Source of the DNA: Deltaproteobacteria bacterium
Lineage (GTDB): Bacteria > Desulfobacterota > Desulfobacteria > Desulfobacterales > JAUVGT01
Assembly: GCA_030593645.1 (NCBI GenBank)
Contig: JAUVGT010000257.1
Coordinates: 1 to 7,246, forward strand
Reading direction: 5' to 3'
Length of the DNA stretch: 7,246 nt
The notes under the pieces were generated by a model. It did no database searches and was not told where the DNA came from. It saw nothing but the letters and a program-made list of their open reading frames with translations. Positions 1-7,023 of the stretch are shown here, piece after piece (position 1 is the stretch's first letter; every line of letters begins with the position of its first letter). Made by a program: the position numbers and the translations under genes.

Positions 1-766
1 CAGCGTTCCTTCCAGTCATTTTACTTTTTGGTAAACCCATTAGAACCGCATTGAATACAGGAAAATCAACAGAAGCCCTTGCGCTCTGTTTGACAAATTT
101 TATCCAGGTGCCTTTCGGCAAAAAAGGAATAATAAATCCTGTAATAAAATACTCTCCTTTTCCCATTCTCCCATTTTTTTTCACATGCTCATGAATCACT
201 TCTTTCATGGTTTTTTGATAAAACCCTTTTTTATTGCGGCATTCCACCATGGTTTCCATGGCAGTTAATATCGGGGCCAGATCGGAATGATAAATGGCCC
301 GGCATGTTTTTGAGCGGGAAATCTGGTGGCAAACTTCACCGCCTGTTTTAAAGCATAGCGCGATACTTTTTCTCCAAACGCCGGATTGATTAAAATAGAT
401 ACATCTTCTGTCCTGGAGGATATTACCGCCTATCGTCCCCACATTTCTGATTTGCGGCGATGCTACAAATCGTGAGGCTTTACTGACCACCGGAAAATAT
501 TCCAGGATATGCTTGTCTTCTGAAAGCGCCGCCAGAGTATTCATGGCGCCGATAAACAAACCCTGGCCGCGTTTTTCAATCTTTTTTAAATAAGCAATAT
601 GATTCATGCCGATGATAAGCCCCGGCTTTTTCACGCCACATTTCATCAAAGGGATATAATCCGTCCCTCCCGCGAGAAGAACGGAATCATCGCGTTCAAA
701 AAAAAGAACCGCGGCCTTTTCAAGAGATCTCGGCTCACTATATTCAAACGGGTTTAAAATTTTCAT
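1..766 (-). CDS. FAD-binding (medium) subunit of a molybdenum hydroxylase, 4-hydroxybenzoyl-CoA reductase beta-like; 3' end beyond window
   Basis: The reading frame is open from an ATG at 766 to the left edge, giving 255 residues with no stop. It starts 30 bp after the large-subunit stop, with a weak AGGG ribosome site 3 nt upstream. Flavin-binding signatures of the CoxM/XdhB family are visible: AGGTD at residues 32-36 and SPQIRNVGTIGGN at 103-115. Directly after these lies an insertion with cysteines at 122, 138, 146 and 155, separated by 15, 7 and 8 residues. From memory, this spacing and even the numbering match the [4Fe-4S] ligands of HcrB of Thauera aromatica; the surrounding residues (QDRRC, FNQS, YHSDLAP) are also HcrB-like. 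In 4-HBCR the FAD and this extra cluster pass low-potential electrons from ferredoxin towards the molybdenum site. HcrB is about 324 aa, so roughly 70 residues are missing. A paralogous reductase acting on another substrate cannot be excluded. Confidence 0.9.
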   Translation of the reverse strand, partial: MKILNPFEYSEPRSLEKAAVLFFERDDSVLLAGGTDYIPLMKCGVKKPGLIIGMNHIAYLKKIEKRGQGLFIGAMNTLAALSEDKHILEYFPVVSKASRFVASPQIRNVGTIGGNILQDRRCIYFNQSGVWRKSIALCFKTGGEVCHQISRSKTCRAIYHSDLAPILTAMETMVECRNKKGFYQKTMKEVIHEHVKKNGRMGKGEYFITGFIIPFLPKGTWIKFVKQSARASVDFPVFNAVLMGLPKSKMTGRNA

Positions 767-796
767 CAGCCCTGCTTTACAAAAGTGATTTTCCGC

Positions 797-3062
797 TTAA
801 CCCGATCGGTATCCCGACGGAACAATGATTTCAGACAGTGGAAGAGAATTTATTTTTAATCCCAGGGCGTTTGAAATTGCGTTCGCAATGGCCGGAGCTA
901 CCGGAATCGTTGACAGTTCTCCCACGCTTTTGGCCCCGAAAGGACCTGTGGGTTCATAACCCTTTGCGATGTATACATGAGTCTTGGGCATATCCATGGA
1001 CATGGGGAGTTTATAATGTAAAAGATCGGAGGATATGGGTTTTAATGCCCGTTTGTCGATTTCAACTTTTTCCATCATGGCATAACCGAACCCCATACCC
1101 ATGCCGCCTTCCACCTGACCGGCCACAATTTCCGGATTTATGGCCGTACCCACGTCAACGGCTTCTATGATATGTTTTACTTCCGCCGTATTTGCCTGGT
1201 TATCCAAAGTGACTTTTGCCCAGCAGACCGCAAACGGAGGCGGACTTTCCTTAGCTTTGAAACTCGCGTTTCCAATCAACACCGTTTCTTTTAACCCAAA
1301 AGCAAGCTTTTGGACACATTCTTTGAATGTCATTATTTTTTCACTGTTTTCAAACGATATGGTGACCGTACCTTTTTCAAAAGTAATATTGTCGGACGCT
1401 ACTTTATATTTTTTAATCAACGCCTGTTTGAGATTATCCTTTAAATTTCCAGCCGCTCTTAGAACCGCGTTCCCGCTGACATACATCTGGCTGCTTGCGA
1501 AAGTACCCGTATCGTAAGGAGTATTCTGTGTATCCGCCGCGGTCACCGCGATGTCTGACAATTCGATTCCCAGTTCCTCCGCTGCCACCTGGCTCAATGT
1601 TGTTTCACTGCCCTGACCGATATCCGCGAACCCTGTGAACAGACGCACTGAACCGTCATCGTTGGCCAGGATAATGCATGAACTCATCCCTTCTTTGGAT
1701 GAAGGGCCTGAAGTGTGGCATCCGAACGCGACCCCCCACGCTTCCACAATTTGTGAATTGTCCCGAACAGCCCCATTTTCTTTCCTATCAATTGTATATT
1801 TTATTTTTTCAGCACCCCGAACACACTCTTCCACTGCACAGCTCATTACCGGGACATTGCCCGGCGGAAATGAATCCCCCACCCGAACATGATTGATCAG
1901 CCGAAAATGTACCGGATCCATGTTTAATTTTTTGGCGATCCTGTTAAACATGACTTCTCTGGCAAATGTAAGCTGCGGATTGCCATATCCCCGCATGGCA
2001 CCAGCCACGGGAGCGTTTGTATACACCGTACGGCCTTCATATAAATAATGGGGGACAAGATACTGCATCTTTCGGCTGGCCGCCGCCGCAACAACCGGGC
2101 CGTGGCTTGAATAAGGACCGGTATTAAAATAAACCCTCGCGTGAAACGCCTGTAATCTTCCGTCTTTTGTCACACCAATTTTCAAATAGATATCCGACTC
2201 ATGTCGTACTACGGAAGCATACATATCCTCTTCCCGCGAATTGATCATTTTCACGGGCCGGTGCACCTGTTTGGAAAGCAGCGCGCCGACGTGCTGGCTA
2301 TGAAGCTGCTGTCTGGAGCCAAATCCGCCTCCCATAACCGGTTTGATAATTCGAATATTGTTTTCCTTGATATGGAGCAGTTCCGATAATATTCTTCTTT
2401 CCTGGAAAGGGGTTTGCGAAGTGCTCCAAATGGTGAGTTTCCCCTCCAATGTATAATAGCAGATACAGCTTGTGGTTTCCATGGCGGCATGCTGGACCGT
2501 AGGTGTATGGAAACTATCTTCAAAAACGGCGTCTGATTTTTCAAACCCTTTTTTGATATCTCCCTGTTCAACATTAATTTTTTTAACAATGTTGTCTTTT
2601 GCCAGGTTCGGATGAATAGAAACCGCGTTTTTTGCCAGGGCGTCTTTGACAGTGAAGACAGGGGCAAATATCTCATACTCCACGTTGATCTTTTCAATGG
2701 CTTCATAGCATGCATCCGGAGTTTCCGCGACCACTGCGGCAATCCTGTCTCCTGCGTAAAGCGGATGATCGGTTAAAATTCTTTCATCTTTCACCAGGAG
2801 GGGAGACGGCGGGTTCCCGGAACAGTTAAATCGTGTATCAGGTACATCCTCCGGCAAGAGGACTCCCAGTACACCCGGTATTTTCATGGCATCTGTCTTA
2901 TCGATACTCAAAACCCGGGCATGGGCATGGGGGACTGCGTAAAATCGCGCCGGTCAGCATATTGGGAAGAACAATGTCACCGGTATAAATCGCCTGTCCG
3001 GTGACTTTCAGGAATGATTCATGGCGCGGAAATGGTTTTCCCGCAATATTTAGTTCTGTCAT
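797..3062 (-). CDS. Molybdopterin-binding large subunit, 4-HBCR/xanthine dehydrogenase family, interrupted by a single-base frameshift
   Basis: This is the catalytic subunit, which would hold the molybdopterin cofactor (cytosine dinucleotide form in bacteria). The gene starts at ATG 3062 and encodes MTELNIAGKPFPRHE, then KVTGQAIYTGDI up to LRSP. At a run of five G on the plus strand (2929-2933) the frame shifts, and the start frame ends at TAA 2898-2900 after 54 codons. The downstream frame resumes the expected HAHARVLSID and runs unbroken to TAA at 797-799. Removing one base gives about 754 aa, close to the 769 aa of HcrA. In reconstructed numbering the Mo-cofactor motifs are GGGFG 244-248, AMRGYG 355-360, GFADIGQG 477-484, QVEGG 649-653, and GPFGAKSVGE ending in the presumed catalytic Glu715. 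The first start codon available to the downstream frame is TTG 2911, which would drop the conserved N-terminus. The exact substrate cannot be read from the sequence. Confidence 0.9.
2929..2933 (-). other. Frameshift site in the large-subunit gene (run of five C on the coding strand)
   Basis: On the coding strand the family consensus SPHAHAR needs four C between AGT and AT, but five are present. The run follows two tandem CATGGG units on the plus strand (2920-2931), a slippage-prone context. Both flanking frames encode well-conserved family sequence, so the break is a one-base gain rather than a wrong start choice. It could be a sequencing or assembly error, a recent inactivating mutation, or phase-variable slippage. 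Confidence 0.85.
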
Positions 3063-3136
3063 TACTTTAGCTAAATTCCAATATTGTTTCTAATGGTCTC
3101 GTTGAGATATTCCAGTGTCATCGCTCTCTGATTATT

Positions 3137-3625
3137 TTACTTCTTTTGTGTGTTCATTTTTTCAGCGGCGATCTTAACCGCATCGATTATTTTTGTATAC
3201 CCGGTACATCGACACGCGTTACCGGAAAGGGCTTCTCGTATCTCTTTGTCATCAGGTGTTCCATTTTTATCAAGCAACGCTTTTGCGGTCAATATCATGC
3301 CCGGTGTACAATATCCGCACTGGACCGCGTGTGCCGTAACAAACGCGTCCTGGATCGGGTGCAGACGGTCATTTGAGCATATGCCTTCTATGGTTGTTAT
3401 TCTTTTCTGATTCACTTGGACCGCGAGCATCAAACAGGCGTTTACCGGTTTCCCTTCCAGTAAAACCGTGCAAGACCCGCACTGCCCGTTTTCACAACCC
3501 TGTTTTGTACCCTTAAATCCTAATTTTTCCCGTAACACATCCAGCAGGGTTTCACCGGTCCTCACAAACAGGTGATAGGCATTGCCATTTACTTCGATTT
3601 CAATCCGTATTAATTTTGAGTCCAT
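3137..3625 (-). CDS. Small iron-sulfur subunit (two [2Fe-2S] clusters) of the molybdenum hydroxylase/reductase, HcrC/CoxS-like
   Basis: This 162-aa protein is full length for the family (HcrC is about 161 aa). Its N-terminal ferredoxin-like domain, roughly residues 3-80, carries C44, C49, C52 and C64 in the plant-type pattern (GCENGQCGSC, then NAC). The C-terminal helical domain carries C103 and C106 (QCGYCTPG) and C138 and C140 (CRCTGY), which bind the cluster next to the molybdenum cofactor. It relays electrons between the Mo site in the large subunit and the FAD subunit. It is the first gene of the operon. ATG 3625 is chosen because the protein then begins at the usual family position; an AGGGA lies immediately before it, and a GGGAAA lies a little further upstream. 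The large-subunit ATG follows after 74 bp. Family membership is certain; assignment to 4-HBCR depends on the FAD subunit's extra cluster. Confidence 0.95.
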   Translation of the reverse strand: MDSKLIRIEIEVNGNAYHLFVRTGETLLDVLREKLGFKGTKQGCENGQCGSCTVLLEGKPVNACLMLAVQVNQKRITTIEGICSNDRLHPIQDAFVTAHAVQCGYCTPGMILTAKALLDKNGTPDDKEIREALSGNACRCTGYTKIIDAVKIAAEKMNTQKK

Positions 3626-3794
3626 TCCCTGAAGATTTCCCGTGTCGGCATTTGATTTTTTAAGTCAACGGGCAGCTCTATAGACGATCAGAGACATTTG
3701 CCCATATTAACCGTTTTTAATAACATTAATCATGATAGTTAAAAAGGGTAAAAACAGGATAAGGGAAATTTTAGATTCTTTGTCTGTAAAAAAT

Positions 3795-3814
3795 GACAGT
3801 CTCGTAAAAAATCC
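3795..3814. repeat. Extra half-arm copy of the palindromic element
   Basis: This 20-bp segment (GACAGTCTCGTAAAAAATCC) repeats the outer arm, in the same orientation as the left arm, 7 bp before the 124-bp element. It is closer to the reverse complement of the right arm (GACGGTCTCGTAAAAAGTCC, two differences) than to the left arm itself. It is probably a remnant of a second copy or of a nested insertion. Confidence 0.6.
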
Positions 3815-3820
3815 GAATGT

Positions 3821-3944
3821 GATGGTTTCGTAAAAAGTTCAAATTCAAGGCATGAAAATTTTGTAATAATGAAGCGTACTTATCGTACGTTAAAGATTGC
3901 AAAATACAGCATAACGCAGAAGTTGGACTTTTTACGAGACCGTC
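3821..3944. repeat. 124-bp imperfect palindromic element (REP/MITE-like)
   Basis: Terminal arms at 3821-3846 and 3919-3944 are inverted repeats matching at 22 of 26 positions; the core is TCGTAAAAAGT against ACTTTTTACGA. The symmetry continues inward: TTTTGTAAT near 3858 is mirrored by ATTGCAAAA near 3896, and CGTAC (3875-3879) pairs with GTACG (3885-3889) around a 5-nt loop centred on 3882, the midpoint of the element. The whole unit could fold into one long hairpin as DNA or RNA. There is no transposase inside. From memory, palindromes with CGTAAAAAGTC/ACTTTTTACGAGACC arms are scattered in many copies in Desulfobacterota genomes; copy number cannot be tested here. It might also act as a bidirectional transcription barrier between the divergent units. 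Confidence 0.8.
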
Positions 3945-4045
3945 AAAAATGAAAACCGAAGTGGTTTCAAACCCTTTAATCGGCTTCATGTAAATATGGG
4001 TACAAATATGTTCACCAAGAATTGCTGGCGTTCTGAGTATTTCGA

Positions 4046-4074
4046 TTGACAAAAAACGATCATTTATCTATTTT
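4046..4074 (+). promoter_or_regulatory. Putative sigma-70 promoter of the M20 amidohydrolase gene
   Basis: A perfect -35 hexamer TTGACA (4046-4051) is followed by a 17-bp spacer and TATTTT (4069-4074), which matches four of six -10 consensus positions. Initiation near 4081 would give a leader of about 39 nt before ATG 4120. It lies about 100 bp to the right of the palindromic element, outside any gene. Confidence 0.5.
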
Positions 4075-4107
4075 TAAAACCCTGGCTCACATTATTGTCG
4101 TTTTTTG

Positions 4108-4116
4108 AAGGAGAGG
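4108..4116 (+). promoter_or_regulatory. Ribosome binding site deciding the M20 start
   Basis: The strong Shine-Dalgarno sequence AAGGAGAGG lies 3 nt before ATG 4120 (6 nt counted from AAGGAG). A TTG at 4105 in the same frame would place the start upstream of this site and make the ribosome site part of the coding region, so ATG 4120 is preferred. Confidence 0.8.
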
Positions 4117-4119
4117 AAG

Positions 4120-5298
4120 ATGCTGAAAAAAATCTATCAGACCATAGACGAAAACAAAAATGATATTATTTCAATCAGCAGGCACATTCATGCCAACCCG
4201 GAATTGGCTTTTCAGGAATATAAGGCATCGGAATTATTGAAAAATAAGTTGGCGGAGAAGGGTTTCAATATTGAACCAAAAGCCGGCGGTCTGGATACAG
4301 CATTCAAGGCGGAAATGAATCGCGGAAACTTTAAACTGGCATTTTTAGCCGAGTATGATGCGCTTCCGGAAATCGGGCATGGATGCGGACACAATATTAT
4401 TTCCGCGGCTTCATATGGCGCGGCCATTGGTCTGGCACCGATAATTGAAAAGCTTGATGGCGGTATCGCGTTGATCGGAACACCCGCGGAAGAAAGCGGC
4501 GGCGGGAAAATCATCCTTATCGAAAACGGTGTATTTGACGATATCGATTTTGCCATGATGATACACCCCGCGACTGAGAATCTTGTTAAAAGGGGCGGGC
4601 TGGCAATTTCGCATATGAATTTACAGTTCAAGGGAAAAGCTGCCCATTCCGCTTCTCCGGAAGATGGAATCAACGCGCTGAACGCCGTTATTCAAACATT
4701 TAACGGTATCAACGCCTTAAGGGCCGAATTCCCCACCCACACAAATGTGAACGGAATTATTACAAAAGGCGGAACCGCATCCAACGTGATTACAGACCTT
4801 GCCGAATGTGCCTTTTCAATCAGGGCGTTGACACTTTTAGAGTTGAAAGATGTCTTGAAAAAAATATATTCGATCATCGAATCGGTCCAGACTTTGACTC
4901 AGGCCAAAGCGGAAATTCAAATAGATACCCCTTACTCTGAACGGTACTCCAATGGCGTTATGGATGAACGATTTAAAAAACATCTCACTGATTTAGGGGA
5001 AGATGTTGAATACCCTGATCCAAATAAAAAAGTCGGCTCTTCCGACATCGGCAATGTAACGATTAAGCTGCCTGCCATTCATAACTATATAAAGATTGGC
5101 GATGGTTTCCATTCCCACTCAAAGGAATTCGCCAAAGCGGCTGTAAGTGAAAAAGCGGAAGAGATGACGATTAAAGCCGCCAAGGCCCTGTCTGCTACGG
5201 CTTATGACATTCTTAGTGATAAATCCGTTCGAAGTCAAATCATTGAGGAGTTTAAAACCAAGGTTCCGGATTATTCCAATTTTAAGATTCAGGATTAA
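4120..5298 (+). CDS. M20-family metallo-amidohydrolase/dipeptidase (AbgB/PM20D2-like)
   Basis: This 392-aa zinc- or manganese-type hydrolase cleaves an amide or peptide bond, probably of an N-acyl amino acid or small dipeptide. No signal peptide is seen, so it should be cytoplasmic. Family marks in order are HANPELAFQEYKAS (24-37), AEYDALPEIGHGCGHN (77-92), GTPAEESGGG (120-129), MMIHP (146-150), AHSASPEDGINA (175-186) and GDGFHSHS (328-334). Expected metal ligands are C89, H91, E125, H149 and one of H331/H333; E124 is the likely general base, and H176 sits in the dimerisation domain. The Cys-His pair and the EYDALP-GHGCGH signature place it in the M20D branch with p-aminobenzoyl-glutamate hydrolase, IAA-amino-acid hydrolases and PM20D2. 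The start is fixed by the strong ribosome site. It is divergent from the Mo-enzyme operon, and substrate specificity cannot be inferred from sequence alone. Confidence 0.93.
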   Translation: MLKKIYQTIDENKNDIISISRHIHANPELAFQEYKASELLKNKLAEKGFNIEPKAGGLDTAFKAEMNRGNFKLAFLAEYDALPEIGHGCGHNIISAASYGAAIGLAPIIEKLDGGIALIGTPAEESGGGKIILIENGVFDDIDFAMMIHPATENLVKRGGLAISHMNLQFKGKAAHSASPEDGINALNAVIQTFNGINALRAEFPTHTNVNGIITKGGTASNVITDLAECAFSIRALTLLELKDVLKKIYSIIESVQTLTQAKAEIQIDTPYSERYSNGVMDERFKKHLTDLGEDVEYPDPNKKVGSSDIGNVTIKLPAIHNYIKIGDGFHSHSKEFAKAAVSEKAEEMTIKAAKALSATAYDILSDKSVRSQIIEEFKTKVPDYSNFKIQD

Positions 5299-5502
5299 GA
5301 TTAACAGAAAAACCGCGTTAAAAATTGTGCGTTTGCCCCCATCATGATGGAATACCAGTGCTGAAACTCGTTCGCAATCTTAAAACAATTTGGAGCCAAC
5401 CGAGGTCAGTTATTATTTACCATGCAGGTTCACTTATTCCATTAATTCACGGTGATAAGAAGCCTCGTTGACGGGGTCAGCAATTCCAGAAGTGATCATA
5501 TT

Positions 5503-5509
5503 AGGGAGA
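5503..5509 (+). promoter_or_regulatory. Ribosome binding site deciding the Lnt-like start
   Basis: AGGGAGA lies 5 nt before ATG 5515. An in-frame GTG at 5452 would add 21 polar residues (SLVDGVSNSRSD and so on) before the membrane segment and has no ribosome site, so ATG 5515 is preferred. In the 216-bp gap upstream I see only a weak promoter candidate (TATTAT at 5411-5416 with a poor -35) and no clear terminator for the M20 gene. Confidence 0.75.
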
Positions 5510-5514
5510 AGATA

Positions 5515-7023
5515 ATGGAAAAACAAGTTGAAACAAAATCAATAACGGACTTAAGCTCGTTATGGTTATTGGGTATTTCGATATTACTTCTCTCTTTTTT
5601 CAACGGTTTATACAACGTGTATCTTGCAGCCTGGCTAGCACCGATATTTTTTATCCGCTTCCTTCGCTCGCAGCAAGTGATATCCGGCTTACTGATTGGG
5701 TTAATGGTTAATGTGGTGATAACAATCATCACCTGGAGAGGAATGATTCCGGTTCCCGGGGCATTGATCATCGTTGTTGGCGGAATGATCGGCATTATTT
5801 CGTTTATGCCTTATTTGATCGATAGACTGTTATGGGGGAAAATCCCCGGTGTTTTAGGGACCCTGGTATATCCCTGCGCCTGGGTTGGTAATGAGTACAT
5901 GAATTCCCTGGTTAATCCTTATGCCACCTGGGGATCTTTGGCGTATACACAGTTTGACGGCCCTTTAGCATTTCTTCAGCTGATTTCAGTGACTGGAATC
6001 TGGGGTCCCGTATTCCTGATAGCCTGGTTTGCTTCACTGTTCAATTGGATTTGGGAAAACAATTTTACCCGGGTAAAAATAAGAAAAGGGGTCATCATTT
6101 ACTTAAGCTTGCTGATCGGTGTTTTATTTATTGGCGGTATTCGTTTGTCTCTTTTTCCGCCGTCTTCTAAAACTGTGCGTATTGCTTCGATCGTCGGTTC
6201 CTCTGAATGGGTATTGAACAAAAAATCAACCGGCTCTGAACAGTTAAAAACACTGAGAAAAACAACATTGGATGCACAGCTGGAACTGATGCAGTTAAGC
6301 AAGGAGGCCGCATCGGGTGATGCTGATATCATTTTCTGGCATGAAGCAGCAGCCCCGGTTTTAGAAAGGGATATAAAGCCCTTCACCAGAATGACCGCCA
6401 GGTTTGCCAAAGATCTGGGTGTATATATAATGATGAGTATTTATGTCCGGCCATCCGACTATCCTCAACAGCAATTACAAAATAAAATATTAATGATAGA
6501 CCCTAACGGAAATATCAAATTCGAGTATTTGAAATCAAAGCCTGTACCCGGTGAAAACACCATAAGCGGTGATGGCAGGATTCCATTTGTGGACACTCCA
6601 TTCGGCCGAATTGGGGCTTCAATTTGTTTTGATATGGATTTTCCCGGTTTGATACGGCAGGCCGGAAAAAATGATATTGATGTAATGCTGGTACCGGCAA
6701 ACGACTGGAAGGAGATCAACCCGATCCATACTTACATGGCATCCATAAGATCCATAGAAAACGGTTTCTCCATGGTTCGATCAACCAAAGACGGATTATC
6801 AGCATCCTTTAATTTCCAGGGTCGCCTGTTGAGCAGAATGGATGATTTCACTACGGACAAAAAAATTATGTTCTCCGACGTACCGGCTAAAAAAACAAAA
6901 ACGCTCTATTCGATCACGGGGGACATCTTCGCCTGGCTTTCAATGCTCGGTTTGACTGCATTTATAATATATGCCTTTGTGAAAAGAAAAAAACCATCTG
7001 ATGCAATGGATGCTCTCATCTAA
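5515..7023 (+). CDS. Apolipoprotein N-acyltransferase-like membrane protein (nitrilase superfamily)
   Basis: This 502-aa protein has the Lnt layout and length (E. coli Lnt is 512 aa). Hydrophobic segments lie at about residues 16-34, 35-50, 55-73, 83-102, 112-128, 152-178 and 192-214, followed by a carbon-nitrogen hydrolase domain (about 219-460) and a C-terminal membrane helix (472-489) with a basic KRKK tail. The catalytic triad is present: Glu277 in IIFWHEAA, Lys340 in YLKSKPVPGEN, and Cys371 in GASICFDMDFP. The NDW and RSTKDGLSASFNFQG stretches match Lnt landmarks near the active site. Lnt adds the third acyl chain to the N-terminal Cys of lipoproteins at the periplasmic face of the inner membrane. 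The WGSLAYTQF-GPLAFLQLISVTGIWGP segment and the VPGE motif in place of VPFGE suggest a divergent Lnt-like branch, so this may be an accessory acyltransferase or amidase rather than the housekeeping enzyme. It lies in the same direction as the M20 gene. Confidence 0.85.
   Translation: MEKQVETKSITDLSSLWLLGISILLLSFFNGLYNVYLAAWLAPIFFIRFLRSQQVISGLLIGLMVNVVITIITWRGMIPVPGALIIVVGGMIGIISFMPYLIDRLLWGKIPGVLGTLVYPCAWVGNEYMNSLVNPYATWGSLAYTQFDGPLAFLQLISVTGIWGPVFLIAWFASLFNWIWENNFTRVKIRKGVIIYLSLLIGVLFIGGIRLSLFPPSSKTVRIASIVGSSEWVLNKKSTGSEQLKTLRKTTLDAQLELMQLSKEAASGDADIIFWHEAAAPVLERDIKPFTRMTARFAKDLGVYIMMSIYVRPSDYPQQQLQNKILMIDPNGNIKFEYLKSKPVPGENTISGDGRIPFVDTPFGRIGASICFDMDFPGLIRQAGKNDIDVMLVPANDWKEINPIHTYMASIRSIENGFSMVRSTKDGLSASFNFQGRLLSRMDDFTTDKKIMFSDVPAKKTKTLYSITGDIFAWLSMLGLTAFIIYAFVKRKKPSDAMDALI

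Larger units (their letters stand above)
3626..4119. other. Intergenic region between divergent transcription units
   Basis: This 494-bp stretch separates the minus-strand Mo-enzyme operon from the plus-strand amidohydrolase gene. It holds a long imperfect palindrome (3821-3944), an extra half-arm copy (3795-3814) and a promoter candidate for the rightward gene (4046-4074). The part next to the small-subunit gene (3626-3790) is AT-rich and should hold the operon's promoter, but I found no convincing -35/-10 pair there. The only candidates, such as TAATAT or TATAGA on the minus strand, lack a matching -35. A short palindrome ATCATGAT lies near 3730 and might be an operator, but the evidence is thin. 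Confidence 0.7.

Noticed and set aside
1140..1517. Plus-strand ORF of 125 codons (and similar ones at 838-1170, 1635-1892 and 2201-2389)
   Set aside because: All are antisense to the conserved large-subunit coding sequence, have no domain similarity, and look like shadow frames.
797..2911. Large subunit as a complete 704-aa protein starting at TTG 2911
   Set aside because: The family-specific N-terminus is encoded upstream in another frame from ATG 3062, and the TTG is an internal Leu codon of the consensus HAHARVLSID, so the gene is frameshifted rather than short.
3771..4052. 93-codon minus-strand ORF in the intergenic region
   Set aside because: It reads straight through the palindromic element, has no recognisable domain or good ribosome site, and overlaps the promoter region; open frames across such repeats are a common source of false hypothetical proteins.
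5340..5349. Short palindrome CATCATGATG after the M20 gene
   Set aside because: Ten bases with no loop and no T-run: too short to call a terminator or operator.
5468..5503. TTGACG as a -35 element for the Lnt-like gene
   Set aside because: No acceptable -10 hexamer occurs 16-18 bp downstream; the nearest AT-rich hexamer is about 24 bp away.
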